Assembly: GCA_037893245.1 (NCBI GenBank)
Contig: JBAIAA010000596.1
Coordinates: 248,001 to 312,000, forward strand
Direction of reading: 5' to 3'
Length of the DNA stretch: 64,000 nt
Source: Crossaster papposus
Lineage: Eukaryota > Echinodermata > Asteroidea > Velatida > Solasteridae
Shown in pieces: positions 53,001 to 60,842 of this stretch; the stretch's first letter is position 1; every line of letters begins with the position of its first letter. The position numbers and the translations under genes were made by a program. Below the pieces are notes generated by a model. That model saw nothing but the letters and a program-made list of their open reading frames with translations, was not told the origin of the DNA and did not search any database.

Positions 53001-54513
53001 GACAGAGTTAAACAAAAAAATTCCAAGAGTGGTCAAATTGACCAAGGGACCAAGTTTTTAGATTTTGTTTGGATACTGTGCAAGTGTAGACTTGAAATCA
53101 AGTCGTTAGACATAGTCAACTTTGTCTGTGCATGCCCCACCGAAATTAATTAACCAGCGCTGAGCCACCATGCCCACTACCCTCAGCTCTGGCTCATTCC
53201 GGTGGTGACTGCACGAACAAAGACAAAAGTGTCCAACGACTTGATTTCAAGTCTACACTTGCTCAGTATCCGAACAAAATAAAAAACTTGGTCCCATGGT
53301 CAATTTAACCACTCTTGGAAAATTATTCATAACTCTGTCAAACATTGTCAGATTTGGACGTTTGATGTCTCATTTTAAAGTGGAATACAGTATCTTTGAA
53401 ACCATACACATGTATCTACAGTTTATAATCGATCAAATTGTATCGATGTTAGTTATACATTCTACGTGTGGTATTCAGTTATATTTTGTTGCTTTTTTTT
53501 AGACACCCTATATATGTAGACCGAGTTACAATGTACTGGCCTCTAGTTATCGCTTTTTTAACATTTGGGCATTATCTTGCGCTACTAGAGGCCGAGCCAG
53601 AAGAATATTGAAATCGGATCAGCTCTTAAATGTGGTTCAAAATGTCGCCAAAATCCACACAAATACTTAACAAAATACCTCTAAATCGTCTAAATAACCT
53701 TCCATATGTGTCCAAGCAGGACTGGACGGGCTTTGGGGGTACTCGCGATCAATTCTTGACCTGCAAATCAAGGAAATTCGACGCAAGTTTTCAAGCGCGT
53801 ACTGAACTTTTGCATGGCCACCATTTTGGTGAATATGCCTGTGTCGTCACTGTCAAAGTGCATGCCGACCGTATCACTATACGCGGGTGTGCTCTCCGAT
53901 GTCACAGGTCCGAGTATCGCGTCGCGCCCGCGATACACTGACCTGTGACATCGCAGAGCACCCCCGCGTATAGAGTGGTACGGTTGGCATGCACTCTGGC
54001 AGTGACGTCACATGCTACCCACAATGCTCGGTTTGCTCATCACCAAAATGGCGGCCATGCAAAAGTTCAGTACGCGCTAGAAAACTTGCGTCGAATTTCC
54101 TTGATTTGCAGGTCAAGAATTGATTGCGAATACCCCCGAAGCCCGTCCAGTCCTGCTTGGACACATATGGAAGGTTTTTTAGACGATTTAGAGGTATTTT
54201 TGCGAAATTTTGAACCACATTTAAGAGCTGATCCGATTTCAATATTCTTCTGGCTCGGCCTCTAGTAGCGCAAGATAATGCCCAAATGTTAAAAAAGCGA
54301 TAACTAGAGGCCAGTAACTCGGTCTACTATATATGTACCCAAAATATGGCCTAAACCGCAGATGATTTACAATGTAGTCAGGTCGTGTATGCCGGCTACG
54401 AAAATCTTCCTGAAATTGGAAAACTATTACACAAACATAAGGGATACTCACCCATTTTCTTTCATTGGCGTGAAAACAGCTGCAGTCAACCCAATTACCT
54501 TGAAGTTTTGCAT
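34885..54513 (-). CDS. NPL: N-acetylneuraminate lyase (NPL), 11 coding exons, 307 aa
   Basis: A cytosolic class I aldolase of the DapA/NanA family that splits N-acetylneuraminate into N-acetylmannosamine and pyruvate. Exons in gene order: 54513-54452, 52245-52175, 51224-51137, 50093-50036, 49295-49220, 46445-46353, 45936-45788, 43943-43897, 41438-41354, 36868-36829, 35039-34885 (924 nt; all borders GT/AG and in phase). Landmarks: LTAAVFTPMKENG near the start, GTTGEG (47-52; pyruvate-carboxylate site), YYYHNP with the catalytic Tyr140, RGVKFTD with the Schiff-base Lys171, DEQLPMAFSMGIEGFVGSTY (198-217), and the C-terminal MKLGRLQDIGPARLPNP. Length is close to the roughly 320 aa of vertebrate NPL. 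The start ATG sits 18 bases after a TTTTTTCTAG acceptor-like site, so a non-coding first exon probably lies upstream. It converges on SUMF2, with 10.5 kb between. Confidence 0.95.
35147..36358. mobile_element. Chain of three TGTGACC MITEs joined end to end
   Basis: 35147-35558 (TGTGACCTGTCATCACAAAA and inverted), 35559-36198 (TGTGAACTGTCACCACAATA, ending GTGGTGACAGGTCACA) and 36198-36358 (TGTGACCCAGCACGAGTAAA, a nearly perfect 160-base hairpin) abut with only ATAT between them. Confidence 0.8.
36360..36760 (+). repeat. Dispersed repeat, copy 1 of 2 within NPL introns
   Basis: It matches 49552-49970 over nearly the whole length (CACGTT.TGTACGTTAATT, TGGGAGGATGAACATTTG, GGCCTTGGTCTGTTTGTAAC, GGGTTTGAGCGCTATTA). 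No ORF is conserved between the two. Confidence 0.65.
36829..36868 (-). CDS. NPL: NPL exon 10 (40 bp)
   Basis: It encodes AMYLSFIPVLKKY (244-256) plus one base. Acceptor TATTTCAG, donor GTAAGT; phase 0 to 1. Confidence 0.9.
36898..37223 (+). mobile_element. TTAA MITE (GGTAGAATACACC family)
   Basis: Ends TTAAAGGTAGAATACACC and GGTGTATCCTACCTTTAA, with the family interior (TTGCTGGATGCCTAGAATC). Confidence 0.8.
37960..38721 (+). other. GC-rich spacer upstream of the 18S copy, probably rDNA promoter and 5' external transcribed spacer
   Basis: Composition changes abruptly from AT-rich to very GC-rich at about 37985 and returns at 40090, so the spacer and the 18S copy look like one captured rDNA block. 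TATATAAGGGGGCAGG lies at 37955-37971. The ORFs here are by-products of GC richness. That this is ETS is inferred from position only. Confidence 0.5.
38722..40085 (+). rRNA. 18S (small-subunit) rRNA gene copy, internally deleted and 3' truncated (probable pseudogene)
   Basis: It begins with the 18S 5' end TACCTGGTTGAT..TGCCAGTAG and contains universal blocks: GTGCCAGCAGCCGCGGTAAT (39271), AGTTAAAAAGCTCGTAGTTG, GAGGTGAAATTCTTG, GAGACTCTGGC, GACAAGTGG and CAAGGAATTCCCAGTAAG. It is about 1.36 kb against roughly 1.8 kb in animals. About 21 bases are missing between two TGTCT words at 38754, roughly 230 bases are missing at about 39665 (after TTTGCCAAGAA), and the last 120-160 bases, including the decoding-site end, are absent. 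Many core positions are also changed. No 5.8S or 28S follows. Confidence 0.85.
40671..41139 (+). mobile_element. CCTTGCGACGTGCC element, copy 2
   Basis: Matches 31355-31780, with right end GGCCGCACGTCGCAAGG followed by TTAA at 41136-41139. The left TTAA is lost. The ORF at 40830-41174 overlaps the shared frame. Confidence 0.75.
41354..41438 (-). CDS. NPL: NPL exon 9
   Basis: It encodes residues 216-243 (TYNYAGKGANRLLQAYRKG, then DIKEVHKEY). Acceptor TTCACCCAG, donor GTAAGC; phase 2 to 0. Confidence 0.93.
41503..41938. mobile_element. TGTGACC MITE, CACCACGAAATG subfamily, copy 2
   Basis: CCTGGCACCACGAAATGGGT at the left and TTTCGTGGTGCCAGGTCACA at the right. Confidence 0.75.
42274..42697. 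mobile_element. TGTGACC MITE, CACCACGAAATG subfamily, copy 3
   Basis: TGTGACCTGGCACCACGAAA at the left; TTGTTGTGCCAGGTCACA at the right. The 209-codon antisense frame 41805-42434 spans parts of two MITEs and is not a gene. Confidence 0.75.
42940..43384. mobile_element. TGTGACC MITE, CATCGAAATCAGGAATAAG subfamily, copy 1
   Basis: GTGACCGGCTCCATCGAAAT and CAGGAATAAGTC at the left; GACTTATTCCTGATTACGA and TGGAGCGGGTCACA at the right. Copies 2 and 3 are at 48700-49142 and 50535-50982. Confidence 0.75.
43398..43822. mobile_element. TGTGACC MITE, CATCACAAAATGAG subfamily
   Basis: TGTGACCTGTCATCACAAAA and inverted; about 425 bases. Its interior matches 35300-35550 in inverted orientation. Confidence 0.75.
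43897..43943 (-). CDS. NPL: NPL exon 8 (47 bp)
   Basis: It encodes QLPMAFSMGIEGFVG (200-214) plus two bases. Acceptor CTGTCTGTAG, donor GTAAGT. Joining it directly to exon 7 gives the family motif DEQLPMAFSMG, so no further exon is needed between them. Confidence 0.92.
44366..45030 (+). repeat. 12-bp minisatellite (CCCCGAGTCCAC) attached to the GACAAAAGCATTCC core
   Basis: About 47 tandem 12-mers run from 44366 to 44930. The variable positions change in runs: CCAC first, then CCTC, CCGC and CCAG. The array ends at the same core (AGTGACAAAAGCATTCC.., TTGTGACTGGACTTGTGA) that borders the 12-mer array at 16813-16880. Three antisense frames and one sense frame of 187-254 codons run through it only because 12 is a multiple of three. 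Confidence 0.85.
45788..45936 (-). CDS. NPL: NPL exon 7 (Schiff-base lysine)
   Basis: It encodes residues 151-199, including TPVPTLRGVKFTDSNFYDL with Lys171, and ends DILYSTDE. Acceptor TGCTTAG, donor GTAAGA; phase 1 to 0. 45031-45787 holds no recognised feature. Confidence 0.94.
46353..46445 (-). CDS. NPL: NPL exon 6 (catalytic tyrosine)
   Basis: It encodes residues 120-149: LLLQYLREVSSAAPLLPLYY, then YHNPGFTGLS. Acceptor TTCCCAG, donor GTAAGT; phase 1 to 1. Confidence 0.94.
46540..46745 (-). mobile_element. tRNA-derived SINE (minus strand)
   Basis: On the minus strand the head GGTGGCTTGTGTGTAAAGCG and B box GGGTTCGATTCCC are followed by a body containing GTTCTCTCCTGTGCCAC. This head-body order is common in marine invertebrate genomes. 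46750-47315 is unassigned. Confidence 0.6.
47321..48201. mobile_element. Cluster of three TTAA MITEs, two of them sharing one TTAA
   Basis: 47321-47563 (GCGCGAACTGG family, +), 47624-47875 (same family, inverted) and 47872-48201 (GGTAGAATACACC family). The TTAA at 47872-47875 is at once the right border of the second and the left border of the third. Confidence 0.8.
48700..49142. mobile_element. TGTGACC MITE, CATCGAAATCAGGAATAAG subfamily, copy 2
   Basis: TGTGACCCGCTCTATCGTAA at the left; TTCGATGGAGCGGGTCACA at the right. Inverted relative to copy 1. Confidence 0.75.
49220..49295 (-). CDS. NPL: NPL exon 5
   Basis: It encodes residues 94-118 (ASHAATVEADAICVVTPTYF, KPQSV). Acceptor TTTCTTTAG, donor GTGAGT; phase 0 to 1. 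Confidence 0.93.
49552..49970 (+). repeat. Dispersed repeat, copy 2 of 2 within NPL introns
   Basis: Partner of 36360-36760. Inverted words (GGTTTGAGCG / CCTCAAACCCTGCGGACATT) near 49388-49412 suggest the element may begin at about 49333. Confidence 0.6.
50036..50093 (-). CDS. NPL: NPL exon 4
   Basis: It encodes residues 75-93 (FDVIMVHIGGDSLRDTQNL). Acceptor TTTTGTTTTAG, donor GTAAGC; phase 2 to 0. Confidence 0.93.
50535..50982. mobile_element. TGTGACC MITE, CATCGAAATCAGGAATAAG subfamily, copy 3
   Basis: TATGTGACCCGCTCTATCGT at the left; TTTTGATGGAGCGGGTCACA at the right. Confidence 0.75.
51137..51224 (-). CDS. NPL: NPL exon 3 (GTTGE motif)
   Basis: It encodes residues 46-73 (CGTTGEGASLTVDERKQIAE, KWLQVCNK). 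Acceptor ATTATACAG, donor GTAAAT; phase 1 to 2. Confidence 0.94.
51537..51949. mobile_element. TGTGACC MITE, TGTGAAAATGAGTCAGATG subfamily, copy 2, right end lost
   Basis: Matches 30193-30640. It stops at CATCTGACTCATCTTCACAT, where the GAGCGGGTCACA end should follow. A tRNA-like sequence starts about 15 bases later. Confidence 0.7.
51963..52039 (+). mobile_element. tRNA-like sequence (tRNA-derived SINE head or tRNA pseudogene)
   Basis: GGGCAAGATAGCTCAGTTGG and TAGAGCGCT match a tRNA D-arm/A box, and GCAGGTTTAAGTCCCGC gives a degenerate B box. The acceptor stem does not pair fully (GGGCAAG against TTGCTAA), so it is not called a functional tRNA. Confidence 0.55.
52175..52245 (-). CDS. NPL: NPL exon 2
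   Basis: It encodes residues 22-44 (DINLEVIDQYADQLVADGIR, NIF). Acceptor TTCTCTTCAG, donor GTAAGT; phase 2 to 1. Confidence 0.93.
52860..53500. mobile_element. Foldback element 1 (two arms of about 290 bases)
   Basis: Left-arm words (GTAGAATATAACTAACATCG, CCACTTTAAAATGAGACA, AGACTTGAAATCAAGTCGTT) recur inverted in the right arm (AACGACTTGATTTCAAGTCT, TCTCATTTTAAAGTGGAA, GATGTTAGTTATACATTCTA). The turn is near 53160. Confidence 0.8.
53510..54340. mobile_element. Foldback element 2 (arms of about 390 bases)
   Basis: ATATATGTAGACCGAGTTAC at the left and GTAACTCGGTCTACTATATA-type sequence at the right, with CTAGAGGCCGAGCCAGAAGA, ATTGAAATCGGATCAGCTCT and TCCAAGCAGGACTGGACGGG inverted between arms. 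The turn is near 53925. The ORFs inside mirror each other and have no recognised domain. Confidence 0.85.
54452..54513 (-). CDS. NPL: NPL exon 1 of the coding region (start codon)
   Basis: It encodes MQNFKVIGLTAAVFTPMKEN (1-20) plus two bases. Donor GTGAGT. The upstream TTTTTTCTAG|AG suggests that 54514-54531 is the rest of this exon as 5' UTR. Confidence 0.92.
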
Positions 54514-54641
54514 CTCTGAATTTGGACCGCTCTAGAAAAAACTGTTCACACACAAGGGAAAATGTCAGTACGTAGGTGTACCAATGTACATGTAGTTACC
54601 GGTAATTCTATTTTGAAATATAAACCAAGAAATGTTATTAA

Positions 54642-54808
54642 GGGAATAAATGTGTGTTCTAGAGGTTTTAATCACTCTGTTTAATACCGCTTGGAGTGTG
54701 GGTGCTGATAATTACCTGAGCCGAAGGCGAGGGTAATTATCAGCACCCAGACTCCAAGCGGTATTAAACAGAGTGATTAATACCGACCGAACACACATTT
54801 ATTCCCAT
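54642..54808. repeat. Near-perfect hairpin, arms of about 75 bases
   Basis: GGGAATAAATGTGTGTTC at the left and GAACACACATTTATTCCC at the right; inner arms CACTCTGTTTAATACCGCTT and GATAATTACC pair with only single mismatches. The loop is about 54720-54730. Confidence 0.85.
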
Positions 54809-56432
54809 TCATAAATACCTTTTTTGTAAAATTCAGCCAAAAAAGCCCCGAAAAAGTGAATTTCGGTGTTTCGCCATTCTGTGCGTGTCGAATGACATTT
54901 TTCCGCCTCTGTTGCTCTACACAATACATGCAATAAAGCGTATTTACTAGGAACCAGACTATTACTGCCATTGGCAACCTCGTTCCCAGGGTGTCGAGCT
55001 GTACGCGCCCAACACCACCCGTTCTTACTATTGGAGATGTACGGTTGGAAATAAAGTGAGCCCTGGGGACGGGTATAATGCGACATCGCGTGACGTATTT
55101 TGTTGCCAGCTGGTTTTAAACAATTCCAGCCATGTCTTTATCGTCCGTTTAATACCGGCCACGTGACGGGCTCTCGACCAATAGGAATGCCTAAACTGTC
55201 CCAGGTATTTATGAATAAAAGATAAACAATTGTATCCTCATTAATTAACTGATCCCCAGAATGTTGCTTCCCAGGTTGTATCATAAAATTGGGCGTGATC
55301 CCTGGCCACACAGCATTCTGCTGTTTATAACTTCTGACTAGCACCCTCGAACATAGTCCGAGTAACTTGGACCCAAATATCACCTTTTTCAACATTTGGA
55401 CATGCTCTGGTGATATTAGGATCCAAGCAAGAGCCCTTTGAATGGATGTACGAAATGTCTGCACATCAATCCCCCATGACCTCCCACACTTATCCCCAAA
55501 AATGTCACGAAAAACGGCCACTTACAAAAATGCTGCTTGTTCCCAGTACTGTAGGCACTAAGGATCAAAGAAGACACTCAGTAACACTATCGGTGTGTTT
55601 TTACCTTTCAAAAAAGTGAGAAAATCAGGCCTCAAAATGTGGAGCAATGTTCGCCGATTCAAATGCACGTAGCCATTGTTGAGCAAATTCATGACGTCAT
55701 TCTATGCGCGCCGTCAAGCGAGCAACTCCGGTCGCATAGTCAGCGGCTGTTACCTGTTTCGTGCACGGTACCAACAGATCATTGAACGTCGTTATCCGCC
55801 AATTTTTTTAAATGTCGCGTTTGCGGAACGGGGATAGTTTTCACCTTTTTTTACAGAAAATGGCCGAGATTCGACCGTTTTTTTGGTGGGCAGCGGCTGG
55901 GCGAGTTGATAAAGTACGGGTAGACCGTGCTGCAGTATGGGAGTTATTGCCTGCTTTTTGTGCATGGTTTCTATTGTTTAACGGCGGTTAACCTGTAAAA
56001 ACCCTCTGGGCTCCGCCCTACGGGCGTCGGGAGCCCCATAGTTCTTGGGCTATTCTAGGGGTAGACTAGCCATAACTCCTCTTTTCTGAAAATGTCTTAC
56101 ATGCAGCTCAAAAAAGTCGCCAAAACCTAGACCCAATAATTGTGGCGTTTTCACTCCTTTTTTCAAATTTTTGATTTTGTCTGTCGTTCTACGCCCCAAT
56201 GTCATGACTTCTCAGCCTAGTGCACCTGAAGAACTGAATTGGGAACACAAAAGTTGCCCAAAACAGGCCAAATACTTGACAAAATATCTTGGAAAGCGCA
56301 TACTGGCTTCTATACATGTAGATGAATTATTTGGGCTTCAATGGTACTCACGGTTATTTGAGGTTGCAAATCCGAGCAATTTCGACCAGCTTTTCAAAAA
56401 ACTGTTTTCAAATGATGCCAATGATATTTGTA

Positions 56433-56682
56433 TGGACGTCCCGACGGCACCCGACTCACATAAAGAGCACACTATGCGAAGACGGGGGACATGACAATGG
56501 CTTTTCAAACGACTACAACGACTGTTTTGTGGTGCAGGAATTCCGGCCTGCATCGCTGCACTGTACAGTGCAGCGATGCAGGCCCGCACTCTTGCACCAC
56601 AAAACAGTTGAATCGCTCGAAAAGCCATTGTCGTGTCCCCCGTCTTCGCAGTGTGCTCTTTCTGTGAGTCGGGACGTCCATA
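56433..56682. repeat. Palindrome centred on CTGTACAG (about 56571), arms about 115 bases
   Basis: GACGTCCCGACGGCACCCGA and CTCACATAAAGAGCACACT at the left are answered by AGTGTGCTCTTTCTGTGAG and TCGGGACGTC at the right; the inner arms CTGCATCGCTGCACTGTACA are perfect. 54810-56430 holds no recognised gene or repeat. Confidence 0.8.
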
Positions 56683-56945
56683 GGGGCCTTTTCGAAACCT
56701 TTGCTTCGTCTTCGGCTTTGGCTTCGCCTCCGAGTTCCGAATCACTGAGAAGCAAATAGAAATTAAAGCAAATATAAATAGTCTAACGTTTAGGTTCATA
56801 TCAGTAGATTGAATGTTTCTGAAGCACAACAGGCATCAAATTGTGGCAGGGGATCTCGCAGTTGGGAATCTAAAATCGCCTTAAGCCAAAGACGAAGACG
56901 AAGCCAGGGATTCGAAAAGGCCCATAGAGTGAAAACGCCCCAATT
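56680..56945. mobile_element. MITE with GGGCCTTTTCGAAACC ends
   Basis: GGGCCTTTTCGAAACCTTTG with CTTCGTCTTCGGC at the left; GACGAAGACGAAGCC with GGGATTCGAAAAGGCCC at the right. ATAG is repeated on both flanks. Related to 8525-8765. Confidence 0.65.
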
Positions 56946-56949
56946 TATT

Positions 56950-57085
56950 GGGTCTAGGTCAGGGGGGGGGGGGGGGGGGGGGGAGGGGGGAGGGGGGGCC
57001 CTTCGAGACTGTGATTGCGCAACGCTGACGTACCGTCCATTCTCAAAATAGGGGGGAACAATTTTCTCACTCGAAAAATAAAGAG
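56950..57085 (-). repeat. Poly-G bounded repeat, partner of 63275-63415
   Basis: GGTCTAGGTC..GGGGG..GGGCCCTTCGAGACTGTGAT, GCG, TACCGTCCATTCTCAAAATA, GGGGGGAACAATTTTCTCAC reads as the reverse complement of 63300-63413. 57090-58020 is otherwise unassigned. Confidence 0.65.
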
Positions 57086-58025
57086 TTTTTGGCATCCAAT
57101 CTTAACATCTTGTCTTTTGTAGTTGTAAAAGGTTGTTATTTACCTTAATTTTTATCATCCAATGACAAAAAATGTATTGAAAATTAAAAAAAGCAGTCGA
57201 AAAAATTAAGCGTTGACGTACCGTTGATGCACGTAGAGATTGTGCACAAATACTAAAACGACGTTGACAAATACCTCCCCTAAAAAGGGCAATAATAATC
57301 GATAAATTGTGAAAAATCGTGCTTTGACCCCACTCATTTTTTTCCATGGATACGTTAAAAAAGGATGTAGCAGTGATATACTGAATTTTTAAAAAAATCT
57401 GCCTGTGACCCCCTTGCGTTTTATCGTGTTGTTTTCGAACGAAAATGGCAGAAAATGACATCGCCCCAAACAAAATCCGTGTAGATCGTGCCTGCGTACC
57501 TGGCTTTGCGGACGTTGTATGAATCACTAAATGCGGAGAGCGATACACGGAGCAAATCTGTACGTGTTTCAATGGTGCGCTTCGCGGTAGCGATCTATAC
57601 GTATTTACTGTGTAGACCATGGGACGAGTGCGATTATTGTGTTCGTTCGTGATCCCCATTTTGGTACAAAATGAAAACATCGAAGTTCATTCAAGTTGTT
57701 GTTGCTAAATACAAAAATGACTGTTCATTTTTGCAAAAGTGGCACTTTTGGTGTATTTTTGGCGAAAATATGGACCGATTTCTTTTTTTTTTACAAAACT
57801 TGTCGTTACTTGAACCTAGGCTTTGGCCCGTATTTGGCTCCAGCGTAATTGCCAAACTGCATAACTAAAGCCAAAACTGAAACACAGTTTCATTTAACAA
57901 AACGGCACTCACGTGACTAAACCTAAATTGTGACCAATCGGAAATACTGTGTTATGAGTTTCTGTCGGCATCCAATCAGCGCTATCGTTACGCACAGTTT
58001 CTGACCCGGTGTACAGCAATCCAAC

Positions 58026-58357
58026 ATGGCGGCTTCTAAAGACGACACCGAGCCTTTATTTACGTGTATTTTGCACCGTAATCTAGAGCCAAAGGCAGGG
58101 TTTCTTTCACCTTTTTCTATTCAAAGCTGGTCTCGCTTCCTCGAGTTTGCTGACAAATGGAAGAGTTTGAAGGGAAAACAGTCAGATATAGGCTAGCGAG
58201 ATAATTTCTGGCCAAACATGACTTCGCGTTGCAGAGAGCGGATGGGTTAGCATCGGCAGGCGGACCACCGAAACCTTGCTACGCCCGGTTTACGGACATC
58301 AATAAGATAGAGCAATTGCTGTCCAAGAGAAACGACAAAGGGAAATCTTTGGAACCG
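58026..58357 (+). pseudogene. Broken first exon of an unrecognised protein gene
   Basis: From a good-context start (AACATGGCGGC) a frame reads MAASKDDTEPLFTCILHRNL, then FSIQSWSRFLEFADKWKSLK and stops at TAG 58194. Coding-like sequence resumes in the same frame (RDNFWP) and then in a shifted frame (KHDFALQRADGLASAG, PPKPCYARFTDINKIEQLLS) up to a possible donor GTAGGT at 58358. The order SW-F...W followed by CY-RFTD resembles the N-terminal part of uncharacterised invertebrate proteins with a CY..FT motif. One stop and one frameshift suggest decay or a sequence error. I do not know a function. Confidence 0.4.
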
Positions 58358-58685
58358 GTAGGTGTTGCAGTAACGTTCAGGCCTAGCCCATGATATTTGT
58401 TGTCTGTTGTCGAATGAATGCGCATGATCCTGCCTCCACTTTAGCACTTTAGACTTCAATCAGGGCGATATAACACCTCAGTGTTTGTTTGTGGTTCCGA
58501 AAAAGATTTTGATGCTCTTAAATGACATTTACGATAACAGGCCATATTCTCTTAACTATGATATTGACCTTATATACGGGGCCACACATTCGAACACGCT
58601 TTATGTTATTATAGTTCTGTACATTGTACCTCTTTCTTTTGTCATTTGTCAATGTAGAATATGTTATGGAATGAATGTGTTGTCG

Positions 58686-58752
58686 GTGCTGTGCATGTTG
58701 TCGGGGGTCATACTAATAACCGACAACACGCACAGCACCGACAACACATCAA
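58686..58752. repeat. Hairpin, 27-base arms
   Basis: TGTCGGTGCTGTGCATGTTG at the left and CAACACGCACAGCACCGACA at the right, one mismatch, 13-base loop. Confidence 0.8.
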
Positions 58753-58929
58753 AAACATTTGATAGTGACCAAAGAGGAAGAGAACTATAATAATACAATA
58801 CAAAAAGTCAAAAGATTGTCATTCAACTTGAGGTTGCAATTAAAATGGATATCTTTTTTCAGGGGATTTTTTTTTTCTACATCCAGCATGAACGTTGGCC
58901 GCTATTTTGCCTTCTGGCTGAAGTTTGAC

Positions 58930-58986
58930 ATTATGCACGAGTCTATCAGATGTGGTTGTAGCTGCTACCATAGACTCGTGCATAAT
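58930..58986. repeat. Hairpin, 17-base arms
   Basis: ATTATGCACGAGTCTAT and ATAGACTCGTGCATAAT are perfect complements with a 23-base loop. Confidence 0.75.
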
Positions 58987-59388
58987 TTCAAGCCGCAGCC
59001 AAGTAATCCGGACACAGCCTACAGCAACTCCGCGTGCTAATTTAATAAATTAAATTGTTGGATTCACGACAACTTAGCTACACATATATGTAGCTCGTCA
59101 AATCTCGTTTATGTCAAATTACGTGTACTTAAATTTAGCCAGCTCTGGCTAAGTACATGTATACACCTATCTTTTATCCCCTTTTTTATCAAGGGGGGGG
59201 GGGGGGGGGGTGTGTTTGAGAAAACATTAGGTGTGAAGCGTGTGCAACTTTGGCTCCATATTTTTGTGTAGAACATTTTTAAAAGAAAGAAAAATAGGGA
59301 CAAGGGACAAACTAAATTTCTTTTCTTGTAACAAGTCATTTCCAAATTCCATCATTAATTGTATTTTTCCCTTCTGTTTTCTCTCTAG

Positions 59389-59504
59389 ACTTAACCTTAT
59401 ATGCAGTTGCTAATCAGGAGACGAGCAGTGATGATGACAGACCTCTAAAGAAGACTTGTTTACTCAGATCCAATGCCAGCCTACCATCTAAGCCCCAACG
59501 TTAG
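59389..59504 (+). CDS. Candidate terminal exon of an unrecognised gene
   Basis: After a strong acceptor (TTTTCTCTCTAG, ending 59388) one frame encodes LTLYAVANQETSSDDDRPLK, KTCLLRSNASLPSKPQR and a stop at 59502. The acidic-then-basic, serine-rich style is like a protein tail. It may belong with 58026-58357, but the phases do not match directly, so at least one exon would have to lie between. Low confidence. Confidence 0.3.
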
Positions 59505-60424
59505 AAGAATGACCTACCGGCTATGTGCATTATCTGCCAAAAATCGCATGGGTTGTGAATATTGCAACATTAATGTGCTGACTTTAGTGATTTTGTGATT
59601 GTTATAATTCTTAATTTTAGAGGGAAAAGATAAGAGAATTATGCTCGAACTGGTTTTTGTTTACTAAATGACTTAAAATTTAAGAAAAGTCAGAAGCATT
59701 TTTCTGACACTTTTCATTCTTTTCACGCAGTTAACTTCCACTATCCCTGTTCCAATGAGGGCAACTATTTTCAAGGCTCTTTCTAATTGAAAAGTGTAAC
59801 CTAGTTGAAACTTATTAGTGAAACATCCATTATGGAGTATGAATATCCCTCTTACTGAGAAAAGATGGTACATGTACTCAAAAAGGCATTTACACAAATT
59901 TAAATGTAATTATTATTTGCAAATGGTGCATACAATTCACCATTTCTGTAATTTCAAATGTTATTACAACATTGACTTTAATCACAATTTTGCAAAAAAA
60001 ACGAGTGAGTACAGAAGTTTATGTACTAGTGCTGACAAGAATAAAATGACAAACAATAGATATTGTGTGGATCTTATCTTTTGATGTATTTCATTATTAT
60101 GTATTTCATTACAAGCTCGCCTTGCATGAAATCCTATTAAAATTCCCCTTTAAACAAAACACTAAGCTGATTGACCCCCCCCCCCCCCCTAAATAGATAC
60201 AAAATATTGCAGATTGAAATTGAATATAAGCCATTTTATTTATCAATCAATTATCTAATAACACACTTAAATGGATCAATCTTGGCACCCATCAACCCAA
60301 AGAGAGTGATTTACAAATAGTTCATATTTGTCACCAGCAACTTTTTCCTGTCGTGTACATGTACATGTACATGCTTCATGAGGCGAGTTGGCTTGAGTCA
60401 ATACAATATTAGGTGAACAAAAGT

Positions 60425-60540
60425 ATGGAGCGAACTGGCTTTGGGGCGAATTGGCTTTGGGGCGAATGTGTTATGAAAACAAGGCGAGAAAAACCAACTC
60501 GCCCCATGTTATTTTCGCCCCATCAAATTGTTAACGTGAA
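60425..60540. repeat. Short repeat of GGGGCGAATTGGCTTT words
   Basis: GGGGCGAATTGGCTTT is repeated directly twice, then CCAACTCGCCCC appears inverted. It resembles in style the bounded arrays at 9055-11074. Confidence 0.4.
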
Positions 60541-60842
60541 ATAACTCTCCAAAGTGCCACTTTTGCAAAAATGAACACCCCAAATGTTGTTAGGTATGCC
60601 CTCAAGATCAATTTGTGGATGTTTTATTATGTACCAAGTTGGGGATCACGAAAATGTCTTTCTGAAAGGATTTTGTGACTTCGTCCCATTAGCCTCTGTC
60701 ATGACCTTTCTAAAAGGTCAACGCGAGGAAAATTGTCAAAATGGCGGCGCTTACCAACAGCAACACGTGTGTCGTCGATGTCAGAACTTTATGGCTTACG
60801 ACGGAGCTCTAAAGGCTGTGGTTATTTCGAAAGGATAAATCG

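Noticed and set aside
53630..54265. Facing open frames of about 100 codons in foldback element 2
   Set aside because: They are mirror translations of the two inverted arms and match no family I know.
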